Shown: positions 8,095-16,656 of the stretch, one piece after another | How positions within the stretch are numbered: the first letter of the stretch is position 1 | Layout: every line of letters starts with the position of its first letter | Source of the DNA: Clostridia bacterium | Lineage (GTDB): Bacteria > Bacillota > Clostridia > Oscillospirales > CAG-272 | Direction: 5' to 3' | DNA length: 38,262 bases | Assembly: GCA_017481495.1 (NCBI GenBank) | Contig: JAFUPC010000072.1 | Coordinates: 1 to 38,262, forward strand | Made by a program: the position numbers and the translations under genes | Notes under the pieces: generated by a model | Told to the model about the DNA's origin: nothing | What the model saw: only the letters and a program-made list of their open reading frames with translations | Databases searched by the model: none

Positions 8095-9690
8095 ATGCAC
8101 TTTGAATTTTTGCAGAAAAGCAGGGATGTCACCTGTTCTCCCGACCTTTTGAAATCTCTCGGCGCAGACCGCTTTCTGTATCTGCGCGGGGTGGAGATCA
8201 CGGATTATCTTTCCGCATCTGTCGCCGTTCTTGAAAAGCGCAGCCGCATTCTGCGTGACACAGCGGAAATTCCCGGACTGAATGCTCTGGTCGACGAATG
8301 GATCACAAGTCTCACATATCTCTCCGAGCTTGTCAGAAAGAAAAACGGACAGGCGGACGGTGAGCGGAATCTTTATTCCGTCAAGCAGCTTTCTCTGTAT
8401 TTTGAGATCATCGACCGTGCTTGTGCCGCATATGAAGAAATCCGCCCTGCTCTGACCTCGGACGATTACATCGCGCTTTTTGATGCGCTCCATTCCCTTG
8501 CGGATGACGAATACCGCCGTTTCAAACGCGGTACCGCACAGCTTCTTGACGACATCGCCAAAATCAAAAGCATCTCCATCGGATTCAATTTCGATGCTTC
8601 CCTGTCCCCAAATGAAGCGGGCATTCTTTCCGTCAATAACCGTTATATCGAATCCGGGACGCTCATCGACCGACTCCTGCGCGGCGATTCCAGGGACAGT
8701 CTGTGTTCCGTTGCGCCGCTTGTTGTGACAAAACGGCAGATCACACCCGATGAATTTGACGTTCTGGAACACGCGCTGTACACCGGGGTTGACAAGCTTT
8801 TCAAAAAACAGCTTCGGCAATGGGAGCCGGAAATCACAGCGTTTCTTGCGGATAAACTGGGGTTTTTACTGGAGATTTTGCCCGATCTGCGTTTCATCTC
8901 CGGTCTGACGGAACTCGGACTGCGGATGCGGGAATGCGGTCTGCCGTTATGCAGACCCGTTTTCACAGACCCGGCAGAAAAGCATTTCAAGGGAAAAGGA
9001 CTGTACAATCCCGTACTTGCCATGAAATTTTCGGAGAACGGTCGGCCGATGACGGACCTTGTCAGAAACGACCTCTCCTTTGACGACGATGGCAGACTGT
9101 TTCTCCTGACCGGCCCGAACAATGGCGGGAAATCCGTGTTTCTGTCCGCGGTGTGCTTAATCCAGTTTATGGCACAGCTCGGCATGATGGTTCCGGCGGA
9201 TGCCGCTGAGATCAGTCCCGTTACACACATTCACGTTCATTTCCCGAAATTCCGGTCGCTCAACGAAAAAGGACGGCTTGCAGAGGAATGCGAAGACATT
9301 GCCGCCATCTTTTCCGGTCTGGACGGCGCGGCGCTTGTTGTCATGGATGAAGCATTTTCCTCGACAGACGTCCGCGATGCGGTCACACTGTCCGACACGG
9401 TTCTGCGTGCGCTTGCGCACACCGGTGTACGCGGGATTTTTGCAACGCATTTTCACGAGTTGAGTTCCTACGCCGATGAGATCAATGCGGACAATGCCGG
9501 TGACCGGAATGCCAGCCGCATTGATTTTCTTGTCGCCGGGGTCGCGGAAAACGAAACACGCACCTACCGCATTGTCCGCCGCCCGCCGGACGGAAGATCC
9601 TTTGCGCAGACGATCGCAAAAAAATACGGCATCGTTTACGAAGAACTGATCCACAGTACAAAAGAAAGAACCAAGATCAATGATGATTGA
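8095..9690 (+). CDS. MutS-related ATPase (core and ATPase domains only)
   Basis: The 531 residues lack the mismatch-binding domain I (no N-terminal F-x-E motif) and the connector of true MutS. The first ~330 residues are helical, like the MutS core/lever region. An ABC-type MutS ATPase domain follows, with Walker A GPNNGGKS (340-347), Walker B LVVMDEAF (414-421), the signature region around residues 396-424, and the H-loop THFHEL (451-456). Such short MutS-like proteins are common in Clostridia, but their role is not settled; DNA repair or recombination is only a family-level guess. The start has GAAAGGA upstream. The stop overlaps the start of the PHP gene by 11 bases, indicating translational coupling. 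Confidence 0.85.
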   Translation: MHFEFLQKSRDVTCSPDLLKSLGADRFLYLRGVEITDYLSASVAVLEKRSRILRDTAEIPGLNALVDEWITSLTYLSELVRKKNGQADGERNLYSVKQLSLYFEIIDRACAAYEEIRPALTSDDYIALFDALHSLADDEYRRFKRGTAQLLDDIAKIKSISIGFNFDASLSPNEAGILSVNNRYIESGTLIDRLLRGDSRDSLCSVAPLVVTKRQITPDEFDVLEHALYTGVDKLFKKQLRQWEPEITAFLADKLGFLLEILPDLRFISGLTELGLRMRECGLPLCRPVFTDPAEKHFKGKGLYNPVLAMKFSENGRPMTDLVRNDLSFDDDGRLFLLTGPNNGGKSVFLSAVCLIQFMAQLGMMVPADAAEISPVTHIHVHFPKFRSLNEKGRLAEECEDIAAIFSGLDGAALVVMDEAFSSTDVRDAVTLSDTVLRALAHTGVRGIFATHFHELSSYADEINADNAGDRNASRIDFLVAGVAENETRTYRIVRRPPDGRSFAQTIAKKYGIVYEELIHSTKERTKINDD

Positions 9691-10501
9691 AAAAACGACC
9701 GCTCCCCACCTGACCGCCAACTACCACACCCACACCACCCGCTGCCGCCACGCATCCGGCTCCGACCGGGAGTATATCGAGACCGCCATCCGCGCAGGGA
9801 TCAAAATCCTCGGCTTTGCCGACCACGCGCCGCTCGTCAACGACATCGGATTCGTTTCGCATATGCGGATGTACACGGAGCTTGCAGAGGATTACGCCTG
9901 CACGCTTGCCGCGCTGAAAAAAGAATATGCCGGCGACATCGACATCTATATCGGCTACGAACTGGAATACTATCCGCAGTTTTTTGACATGACGGTGGAA
10001 TACCTCTGCCGCTTTCCCGTAGACTATTTCATCATCGGACAGCACTACATTGAAAATGAGACCTCCTACCGTCATGCGGGCATCAAGGTCGCGGAAGAAT
10101 GGTATCTCCGCGCCTACGTTGACCAGATTGTCGCGGGGTTGGAAACGGGGCTGTTTTCGTGCGTGGCGCATCCCGATTTGATGGATTTTATGGGCGCGGA
10201 CGACGTTTACGACCGCCACATGACCCGGCTCTGCGAGACAGCGAAGCGGTTGTCTGTGCCGCTGGAATTCAACATCCCGCGCCGGTTTGCGTTCTGGCAC
10301 GAACCGGTGATGCACTTCTGGGACATCGCGCGTGCCGTAGGGAACGACGTCATCCTCGGATGCGATGCGCATGAGCCGGGAATGCTGTGTGAGGCGGATT
10401 CCTATCGGGAATCCCTTGAAATTCTCGCCGGTCACGGCATTGTGCCGATGGAAACGATGCCGCTTGCAAAACCGCACTTTCCGTACAGAACGCACCCCTG
10501 A
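9680..10501 (+). CDS. PHP-domain phosphatase, histidinol-phosphatase (HisK) type
   Basis: Metal-dependent phosphoesterase of the PHP family, closest in layout to histidinol-phosphatase HisK (last phosphatase step of histidine synthesis). Of 273 residues, the metal-binding motif NYHTHTTRC (H16, H18) opens the domain. GFADHAP, IGYELEYYP, IIGQHY, CVAHPDL and GCDAHEP supply the further His/Asp/Glu ligands expected. No other his genes are nearby, so a different phosphorylated substrate is possible. Start ATG 9680 (or 9683) lies inside the end of the MutS-like gene. The aldolase gene follows after 44 bases. Confidence 0.8.
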   Translation: MMIEKTTAPHLTANYHTHTTRCRHASGSDREYIETAIRAGIKILGFADHAPLVNDIGFVSHMRMYTELAEDYACTLAALKKEYAGDIDIYIGYELEYYPQFFDMTVEYLCRFPVDYFIIGQHYIENETSYRHAGIKVAEEWYLRAYVDQIVAGLETGLFSCVAHPDLMDFMGADDVYDRHMTRLCETAKRLSVPLEFNIPRRFAFWHEPVMHFWDIARAVGNDVILGCDAHEPGMLCEADSYRESLEILAGHGIVPMETMPLAKPHFPYRTHP

Positions 10502-10545
10502 AACATCATCTCATTACCCATATAACACACAAAGGAGAACCCATC

Positions 10546-11388
10546 ATGCTTGTTACCTTAAAGGAAATTCTTGCCATCGCCGAAGAACGTAAAATTGCTG
10601 TCGGCTCGTTCAACACCCCGAACCTCGCTTCCCTGCGCGCCATTTTAGCGGCGGCGGAGGAGCTTAACCAGCCTGTCATTCTGATGCACGCCCAGATCCA
10701 TGAGGAGATGGGTCTCTGCACGATGGAAGAAGTCGCGCCCATCATGCTTACGGCGGCGAAAAAGGCATCCGTTCCCGTCTGTGTCCACCTCGACCACGGC
10801 ACGGATGTGGATTATGTGAAACGGGGTCTGGAACTCGGCTTCACCGGTGTCATGTTCGACGGCTCCGCACTCCCGACCGAAGAAAATTTTGCAAAGACCA
10901 AAGAAGTCGTCACGCTTGCAAAGGAAACCGGTGCCAGCGTAGAAGCGGAGATCGGCTCGATGGGCAGCCGGGAGGGCGGCAACGCAGGCGACATGGACAA
11001 TCCTGAATCCATCTACACCGACCCCGATGCCGCAAAACGGTTTGTCGATGAAACCGGCATTGATGCGCTCGCGTGCGCGTTCGGCACGGTTCACGGGCTG
11101 TATCTGAAAGAGCCGAAGCTTGACTTTGCCCGGCTTGAAAAGATCGACTCCCTTGTCTCCGTTCCGCTCGTCATGCACGGCGGCTCCGGGGTCTCCGAAG
11201 AAGATTACCGCCGCGTGATCTCCCTCGGTGTTGCGAAGATCAATTACTACACCTACATGGCAAAAGCCGGTGCGGAAGCCATCAACGGCAAAACATTTGG
11301 GCAGTATCACGAAATTGTCAAAGCCGCAACGGAAGCGATGAAAGCGGATGTGGCAAAGGCGATCCGTGTGTTCTCCGGGTTGAAGTAA
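10546..11388 (+). CDS. Class II (zinc) fructose/tagatose-bisphosphate aldolase family
   Basis: Cleaves ketose 1,6-bisphosphates or related phosphoketoses into dihydroxyacetone phosphate and an aldehyde. The 280-residue TIM barrel shows HLDHGTD with catalytic D83 and zinc ligand H84, EAEIG (E135), GTVHG (H183), and VMHGGSG with zinc ligand H211. The length fits the short GatY/KbaY/FbaA-type enzymes. AAAGGAGAA lies 9 bases before the ATG. The specificity cannot be read: galactose-type substrates would suit the galactosidases around it, but it could be the housekeeping glycolytic aldolase. It ends at a strong terminator. Confidence 0.88.
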   Translation: MLVTLKEILAIAEERKIAVGSFNTPNLASLRAILAAAEELNQPVILMHAQIHEEMGLCTMEEVAPIMLTAAKKASVPVCVHLDHGTDVDYVKRGLELGFTGVMFDGSALPTEENFAKTKEVVTLAKETGASVEAEIGSMGSREGGNAGDMDNPESIYTDPDAAKRFVDETGIDALACAFGTVHGLYLKEPKLDFARLEKIDSLVSVPLVMHGGSGVSEEDYRRVISLGVAKINYYTYMAKAGAEAINGKTFGQYHEIVKAATEAMKADVAKAIRVFSGLK

Positions 11389-11405
11389 AGGATAAGAATA
11401 AGAAA

Positions 11406-11449
11406 GCGGGTTCCGGTCTCCTGTGTGGGGGCGGAACCCGCGGTTTTTT
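11406..11449. terminator. Terminator between the aldolase and the convergent gene
   Basis: GCGGGTTCCG (11406-11415) pairs with CGGAACCCGC (11432-11441) over a 16-base loop, then GG and seven T's. The - strand side has a T-rich tail (TTTCTTATTCTTAT), so it probably works both ways. Confidence 0.85.
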
Positions 11450-11453
11450 TCAC

Positions 11454-12464
11454 TCAAATAAACGGTCTTCTGTCCAATACCAATTTCAGCGGCACATCGG
11501 ACACCATCTTCCCTTTCAGGGTCTGCTGAAGCTCAGCAAGACCGCAGACACCGCCAAACAGCATATGCAGGTCGTTGAGGGTCTCGTTTTTCTCCCAGTC
11601 GGCGTTGTACCAGAAGTCAAGGAATTTTTCGGCGAAATCCTCCAGCCGTTCACGCACCTCATAAAAACGGTGCGGGGTCTGCCGCTGTGCGCGGGTCAGG
11701 CAGAAGATCCAGTCGATTTCGATAAAGTCCGCCTTTGTTCCGAAATTCTTCGGAAGACCCGCGGGGTCGTCGTACATTTCAATGCAGGTGTCGATCATCT
11801 TTTCGGGGTGCATAAGGGGCATATGCGCATATTCGTGATTGAACAGATAGTGGAACGTCCCCGCCATATAGAAATACATCGGCGCTTTGCGCTCAATCTC
11901 CAGATACCGCGGGCCCATCCACAGTCCCGTTTCGGGGTCGGTGTTGTCGGCAAACCATCTGAAATAATTGTCGTTCCATTCCTTTGTCGCCGCGCCCGTC
12001 AGATTCAGCGCGACGTAGACGCCCGCACCTTTGTGCGACTCCGACCACGGATTGCCCGACCAGTTCAGGCCGTCCATCAGACCTTTGAAATTATCGTATT
12101 CAAGATATTTGTGCAGTGCGGTACACGGACGGGCGGGTGCGGCATCGAACAGCTCCAGTGCGGCGGCACAGTGCGCTGTTGTGTGGATCTCGTGATGGGT
12201 CAGCTCATGGAACAGACCGTCCTCGCCCTGCATCGCCTGCAAGGTCTCCACCCACTTTGCGCGCTCGCCGGGGTCACGCGGAAAGGCGCCGATGGAGTAG
12301 AGGATGTTCGCCGCATCTGCACAGCCGTAGGGATTGGAGCCGAGTTCTCTTGTTCCTTTGTCGTTCTGCCACAGCCAGCGGGCATAATTGCCGTCGGAGA
12401 CCTTGTGAGCGGCGACGGTTTTTTCAATGTTCTTTACGATCGGGGTAATGTCGTAGGTTTTCAT
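11454..12464 (-). CDS. Uncharacterised 336-aa helical protein, possible (alpha/alpha) toroid
   Basis: I do not recognise the family. The protein is cytosolic (no signal, no TM) and rich in W, H, Y and C, with repeated helix pairs and motifs such as NPYGCADAANILYSIG, HHEIHTTAHCAAALELF, NWSGNPWSESHKGAG and TDPETGLWMGP. That pattern recalls the alpha/alpha-toroid fold shared by some glycosidases, polysaccharide lyases and prenyl cyclases. Start 12464 is supported by AAAGGAGA 9 bases upstream; a longer frame to 12611 crosses the promoter. It is transcribed divergently from the sugar-acid operon, and its promoter carries a perfect palindrome (12530-12545), suggesting inducible expression with that operon. 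A carbohydrate role is inferred from context only. Confidence 0.75.
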   Translation of the reverse strand: MKTYDITPIVKNIEKTVAAHKVSDGNYARWLWQNDKGTRELGSNPYGCADAANILYSIGAFPRDPGERAKWVETLQAMQGEDGLFHELTHHEIHTTAHCAAALELFDAAPARPCTALHKYLEYDNFKGLMDGLNWSGNPWSESHKGAGVYVALNLTGAATKEWNDNYFRWFADNTDPETGLWMGPRYLEIERKAPMYFYMAGTFHYLFNHEYAHMPLMHPEKMIDTCIEMYDDPAGLPKNFGTKADFIEIDWIFCLTRAQRQTPHRFYEVRERLEDFAEKFLDFWYNADWEKNETLNDLHMLFGGVCGLAELQQTLKGKMVSDVPLKLVLDRRPFI

Positions 12465-12519
12465 GGGGATCTCTCCTTTGCTTTGGAATGTTTTGAATGA
12501 CATCCGGTTTTCTGCTATC

Positions 12520-12548
12520 AATATACCACACATCCGGCCGGATGTCAA
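12520..12548 (-). promoter_or_regulatory. Promoter of the 336-aa gene
   Basis: On the - strand: TTGACA (12548-12543), a 17-base spacer, TATATT (12525-12520), with TGTGG directly before the -10 box (extended -10). The 12530-12545 palindrome fills the spacer and touches the -35 box. Confidence 0.75.
12530..12545. promoter_or_regulatory. Perfect 16-bp palindromic operator
   Basis: ACATCCGGCCGGATGT is fully symmetric and overlaps the -35 box and spacer of the leftward promoter. It lies 33 bases upstream of the rightward operon's -35 box. A half-site, GACATCCGG, recurs at 12499-12507. This layout is typical of a repressor operator; no dedicated regulator gene is adjacent. Confidence 0.6.
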
Positions 12549-12577
12549 GATTTTTTCATCTTTTTTATGAATTTCTA

Positions 12578-12606
12578 TTGCAAAAAACACGATTCTGTGG
12601 TATGAT
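12578..12606 (+). promoter_or_regulatory. Promoter of the sugar-acid operon
   Basis: TTGCAA (12578-12583), a 17-base spacer ending in TGTGG, TATGAT (12601-12606). The leader to the first ATG (12665) is about 50 bases. Confidence 0.7.
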
Positions 12607-12664
12607 AGCATCAGAAAGAAAATTCCGGTTCTGCGAACCGGACAACGAAAGTGAGAAACATTTT

Positions 12665-13702
12665 ATGAACATCGGACTTTTACCGCTGGAACATCATCAC
12701 AGACTTCTGAAGATTGCCGGGGAAACGCCCGCCTGCCGCTGGGACGGAAGTGAATCCCCCGCCGCATGGCGCTCCCGTGCAAAAGAAACCCTCTCCGACC
12801 TGCTCGGCATTCCGGAAATTGAAAAGCACAGAACCGTACCGGTCATGCAGGTGGAACTGAACCGCGTGGATGAGGAGATCGGCTGCCGCGAGATCCGCTT
12901 CCGCTTTGTCACAGAGGAGCAGGTCACCGTTCCCTGTCATCTGCTCATTCCGAAAGATGCACATGGGCCGCTTCCGGTCGTGCTTTGCTTACAGGGTCAT
13001 TCCAAGGGAATGCACATCTCCCTCGGCCGTCCGAAATATCCGGGCGATGAGGAGACCTGCCACGGCGGCGACCGCGATTTTGCGGTACGCGCAGTCAAAG
13101 AGGGCATCTGCGCCGTTGCCATCGAACAGCGGTGCTTTGGCGAATGCGGCGGCACGGAAAAAGGCCCCGACTGCCGTCAGGCGGCGATGCGTGCGATCCT
13201 GCTCGGACGGACGCTCATCGGGGAGCGTGTCTGGGACATCAGCCGCTGTATTGACGTGCTGTGTGAACGCTTCACCGACTATATCGACCCCAATCGGGTC
13301 ATGTGCATGGGCAACTCCGGCGGCGGCACGGCAACCATTTACGCGGCGGCAATGGATGAGCGCATCAAGATCGCCATTCCCTCCTGCGCCGTCTGCACGT
13401 ATGCCGACTCCATCGGCGCAATGCTCCACTGCGAATGCAATTTTGTTCCCGGCGTGGTAAAGGCGTTTGATATGGGCGACCTGTGCGCGATGACGGCACC
13501 CCGTTCCCTTGTCGTCGTGTCCGGCGCACGCGACCCGATCTTCCCGCTCGACGGCGCTAAGGCGTGTGTCGCTCTGGGACAGAAGATGTACGATGCACTC
13601 GGCGTTCCGGATGCCATCGCACACGTCGTCGGCGATGGTGAGCATCGGTTCTATGCAAACGATGCGTGGCCCGTCATCCACAGAATGCTTGATACCCTCT
13701 GA
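12665..13702 (+). CDS. Alpha/beta-hydrolase, probable carbohydrate esterase
   Basis: The 345-residue serine hydrolase of the dienelactone/acetyl-xylan-esterase-like group has nucleophile S218 in MGNSGGG, D290 in SGARDPIFP and H327 in GDGEHRF as its triad. An oxyanion-hole region LCLQGHS lies at 108-113. The N-terminal ~90 residues form a beta-rich cap like that of the abhydrolase_7-type proteins. There is no signal peptide. As first gene of an operon with uronate enzymes it may remove acetyl or methyl esters from imported pectin-derived oligosaccharides (inference). Start 12665: an upstream extension in frame crosses the promoter. The ribosome binding site is weak (GAAAGTGAGAAA). It lies 23 bases before uxaB. 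Confidence 0.82.
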   Translation: MNIGLLPLEHHHRLLKIAGETPACRWDGSESPAAWRSRAKETLSDLLGIPEIEKHRTVPVMQVELNRVDEEIGCREIRFRFVTEEQVTVPCHLLIPKDAHGPLPVVLCLQGHSKGMHISLGRPKYPGDEETCHGGDRDFAVRAVKEGICAVAIEQRCFGECGGTEKGPDCRQAAMRAILLGRTLIGERVWDISRCIDVLCERFTDYIDPNRVMCMGNSGGGTATIYAAAMDERIKIAIPSCAVCTYADSIGAMLHCECNFVPGVVKAFDMGDLCAMTAPRSLVVVSGARDPIFPLDGAKACVALGQKMYDALGVPDAIAHVVGDGEHRFYANDAWPVIHRMLDTL

Positions 13703-13725
13703 ACCAACGCAGCCGTATAAACATT

Positions 13726-15159
13726 ATGAAAACCATCAAAGAAACCGTAACAAAACCCTCCCGCCCGGCGCGCATTGCGCAGTTCGGACAGGGAAACTTC
13801 CTGCGCGCGTTTGCCGATATGATGATCGATAAAGCAAACGAAGCCGGTGTCTTCGACGGCTCTGTGGAAATTTTCCAGTTCCACGGCGCGGAACATCCGG
13901 CGTTCGCGGAGCAGGATTGTCTTTATACCGTCGTCACCCGCGGCAGGGAGGAAGGTAAGGTCGTGGACACATCCCGCGTTGTCACCGCCGTCCGCGTACT
14001 CCGCCATCTGCCCGAAGCGCGGGATGCGTTTTCCGCCTGCGCCGCAGAAGCCACGCTCACGACAATTCTTTCCAACACGACCGAAGCGGGGATCGCCTGG
14101 GACGGGGAAGCCCGCCCGGGTGCGGAAAACGGCAATTTCCCCGCGTATCTGACCTCGTTTCTGTATCTGCGCTACCGGGCAACGGACGGTGATGCCGATA
14201 TGGCTCCCGTCGTTCTCCCATGTGAGTTGATTGAGGACAACGGGCGGATTCTGCAAGGTCTCGTTCTGCGGTACGCGGCGGAATGGGAACTCAGCGACGG
14301 ATTTTCGGACTGGGTAAAAAATGCCTGTGTGTTCTGCAACACCCTTGTTGACCGCATCGTCACGGGATATCCGAAGGACGGCGCGGCATCCTTTGCCGAG
14401 ACCCTTGGATATGAAGACCGTCTTCTGACCGTCTGCGAACCGTTTGCGCTCTGGGTCATCGAAACGGACAGACCCGAACGGGTGCGCGCGGCGCTTCCCT
14501 TGGAGGACGCAGGACTTCCCGTTGTCATCACGGACGACGTGAACCCCTACCGCACGCGTAAGGTGCGCATTCTCAACGGCGCGCACACCTCGTTTGTCCC
14601 GGCGGCACTTCTTGCGGGAGAGGAGATCGTACGCGACTGTATGCACGCCCCCCTCATCCGCCCGTTTATCGAGCAGTGTGTATACAAAGAAATCATCCCG
14701 GCGATGTCGCACATCCTGCCCGCTGAGGAACTGGATGCCTTTGCGGATGCGGTCTTGGAGCGCTTTGACAATCCGTACATCGACCATGCGCTCTGGTCCA
14801 TTGCCCTCAATTCCGTCTCCAAATGGAAGACCCGCGTTCTGCCCTCGGTCATGGATTCCGTCAAAAACGGTGTCGTCCATGATGGACTGGTTCCACGCGG
14901 ACTGTGCCTGTCCTTTGCCGCGCTGTGCCGGCTGTACGCGCTTCATGCAGACGACGGTGTCCTGCGTGACGACGGTGCGGTGCTTGCGTTCTTTGCGGAA
15001 CACAAAGAGGACAGTGATCTTCCCGACCGGTTTGCAAGTGAGGCCGCATTCTGGGGAATGGATCTGCATGAAATTCCGAGCTTTGCGGAATGCGCGGCGG
15101 AATTGTACCGTATCATCCTTGAAAACGGGATCGGTGCGGCGATCAAAGCCGTGATCTGA
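13726..15159 (+). CDS. uxaB: Tagaturonate reductase (altronate oxidoreductase)
   Basis: NADH-dependent reduction of D-tagaturonate to D-altronate in galacturonate catabolism. The 477 residues fit the polyol/mannitol dehydrogenase family: N-terminal nucleotide fold with QFGQGNFLRAFADMMID (19-35), and the catalytic K-x4-N-x2-H motif K279...N284..H287 (KVRILNGAH). The UxaB-specific start (GQGNFLRAF) separates it from fructuronate reductase, though that activity is not excluded. No Shine-Dalgarno sequence is visible before the ATG, so translation may depend on coupling to the esterase gene. Followed 15 bases later by uxaA, the next enzyme of the pathway. Confidence 0.9.
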   Translation: MKTIKETVTKPSRPARIAQFGQGNFLRAFADMMIDKANEAGVFDGSVEIFQFHGAEHPAFAEQDCLYTVVTRGREEGKVVDTSRVVTAVRVLRHLPEARDAFSACAAEATLTTILSNTTEAGIAWDGEARPGAENGNFPAYLTSFLYLRYRATDGDADMAPVVLPCELIEDNGRILQGLVLRYAAEWELSDGFSDWVKNACVFCNTLVDRIVTGYPKDGAASFAETLGYEDRLLTVCEPFALWVIETDRPERVRAALPLEDAGLPVVITDDVNPYRTRKVRILNGAHTSFVPAALLAGEEIVRDCMHAPLIRPFIEQCVYKEIIPAMSHILPAEELDAFADAVLERFDNPYIDHALWSIALNSVSKWKTRVLPSVMDSVKNGVVHDGLVPRGLCLSFAALCRLYALHADDGVLRDDGAVLAFFAEHKEDSDLPDRFASEAAFWGMDLHEIPSFAECAAELYRIILENGIGAAIKAVI

Positions 15160-15174
15160 AAAATAGGTTATATT

Positions 15175-16656
15175 ATGGACTATATCAAAATCACCCCCGG
15201 CGACAATGTGGCGGTCGCGCTGACCGCGCTCTGTGCCGGGCAGACATCCTGCGGTGTCACCCTGACCGAGGACATCCCCGCAGGACACAAATTCGCGCTG
15301 ACGGAGATTCCCACAGGGGCTGACGTCATCAAATACGGCGCGCCCATCGGACACGCCGAAAAAGACATTCCCGCCGGCGCGTGGGTGCATACGCACAATG
15401 TAAAAACGGGACTATCGGACGTCATTTCCTACGAATATCACGGGATGCAGGATACCGGTTTTTCCTCCCTCATGCCGCCGGACAAGCAGACGTTCCGCGG
15501 ATATCGCCGACGGGGGGATCGTGCCGGCATCCGCAATGAGATCTGGATCGTTCCGACGGTCGGGTGCATCAACTCTGTCGCCGAAACGCTTGCAAAAGAA
15601 GCAGCGGCGATGGTGCGCGGCTCCGTGGACGGGGTTTACGCATGGATGCATCCTTATGGCTGTTCCCAGCTCGGCGGCGACCACCGGATGACACAGGATG
15701 CGCTTGCGGGTCTGATCCACCACCCAAATGCCGGCGGCGTTCTGGTGCTGGGGCTTGGTTGTGAGAACAACAACATCGGCGAGTTGAAAAAAGTGCTAGG
15801 GGAAACAGACCCCGCGCGTGTGCGGTTTTTGAACTGTCAGGAGACCGACGACGAGATCGAAGCCGGACTTTCCGTTCTTGAAGACCTCATCGGTCTTGCC
15901 GCCGTGGACGAGCGGGAGGACATTCCCGTTTCCGCACTTGTTGTCGGTATGAAATGCGGCGGCTCGGACGGCTTTTCCGGCATCACGGCAAATCCGTGTG
16001 TCGGTGTGTTTTCGGATATGCTGTGCGCCGCGGGCGGAACGACGATTCTGACCGAGGTTCCCGAAATGTTCGGCGCGGAGCAGCTGCTCATGGAGCGGTG
16101 TCCGACAAAAGACCTGTTTGACAAAACGGTTTCGCTTGTCAACGGTTTCAAGCGGTATTATCAGCGTTACGGTCAGCCGATCTACGAAAATCCCGCACCC
16201 GGCAACAAGGCCGGCGGTATCACCACGCTGGAAGATAAGTCGCTCGGCTGTACGCAGAAAGCGGGAACGTCTCCCGTGTGCGGTGTCCTTTCCTACGGGG
16301 AACGGGTCACAGAAACGGGACTGCATCTGTTATCCGCACCCGGCAACGATCTGGTGGCGGCGACTGCTCTTGCGGTCTCCGGTGCACAGCTGATTTTGTT
16401 CACCACAGGGCGCGGCACACCGTTCGGTTCTCCCGTTCCGACGGTCAAAATCTCGTCCAACACCCCGCTTGCAGAGAAAAAACCGCACTGGATCGACTTT
16501 GATGCGGGCATCATCGCAAAAACCGGGGACATTGCATCCCGCGGGCGGGAGCTGTACGACTACGTTCTGCGCCTTGCGTCCGGCGAACTCCGCACGAAAA
16601 ACGAGGAACACGGCTACCGCGACATCTCCATCTTCCGTGACGGGGTAACGCTGTGA
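15175..16656 (+). CDS. uxaA: Altronate dehydratase, two-domain form
   Basis: Dehydrates D-altronate to 2-keto-3-deoxy-D-gluconate. The 493 residues combine an N-terminal SAF domain (about 1-90, with VHTHNVKTGLSD) and the C-terminal D-galactarate/altronate dehydratase domain (from about 105, beginning FRGYRRRGDRAGIRN, then GLGCENNN, MKCGGSDGFSGITANP and CTQKAGTSPV). The usual 'R-x-DGR-x-G-x-RN' is written R-R-G-D-R-A-G-I-R-N here, a small departure. The family is iron-dependent. The upstream site is poor (ATAGG). It ends with the stop overlapping the next gene's GTG start by 4 bases. Confidence 0.92.
   Translation: MDYIKITPGDNVAVALTALCAGQTSCGVTLTEDIPAGHKFALTEIPTGADVIKYGAPIGHAEKDIPAGAWVHTHNVKTGLSDVISYEYHGMQDTGFSSLMPPDKQTFRGYRRRGDRAGIRNEIWIVPTVGCINSVAETLAKEAAAMVRGSVDGVYAWMHPYGCSQLGGDHRMTQDALAGLIHHPNAGGVLVLGLGCENNNIGELKKVLGETDPARVRFLNCQETDDEIEAGLSVLEDLIGLAAVDEREDIPVSALVVGMKCGGSDGFSGITANPCVGVFSDMLCAAGGTTILTEVPEMFGAEQLLMERCPTKDLFDKTVSLVNGFKRYYQRYGQPIYENPAPGNKAGGITTLEDKSLGCTQKAGTSPVCGVLSYGERVTETGLHLLSAPGNDLVAATALAVSGAQLILFTTGRGTPFGSPVPTVKISSNTPLAEKKPHWIDFDAGIIAKTGDIASRGRELYDYVLRLASGELRTKNEEHGYRDISIFRDGVTL

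Noticed and set aside
13651..15396. A 581-codon - strand frame opposite uxaB
   Set aside because: Antisense to a clear enzyme gene, with composition typical of a reverse-complement shadow.
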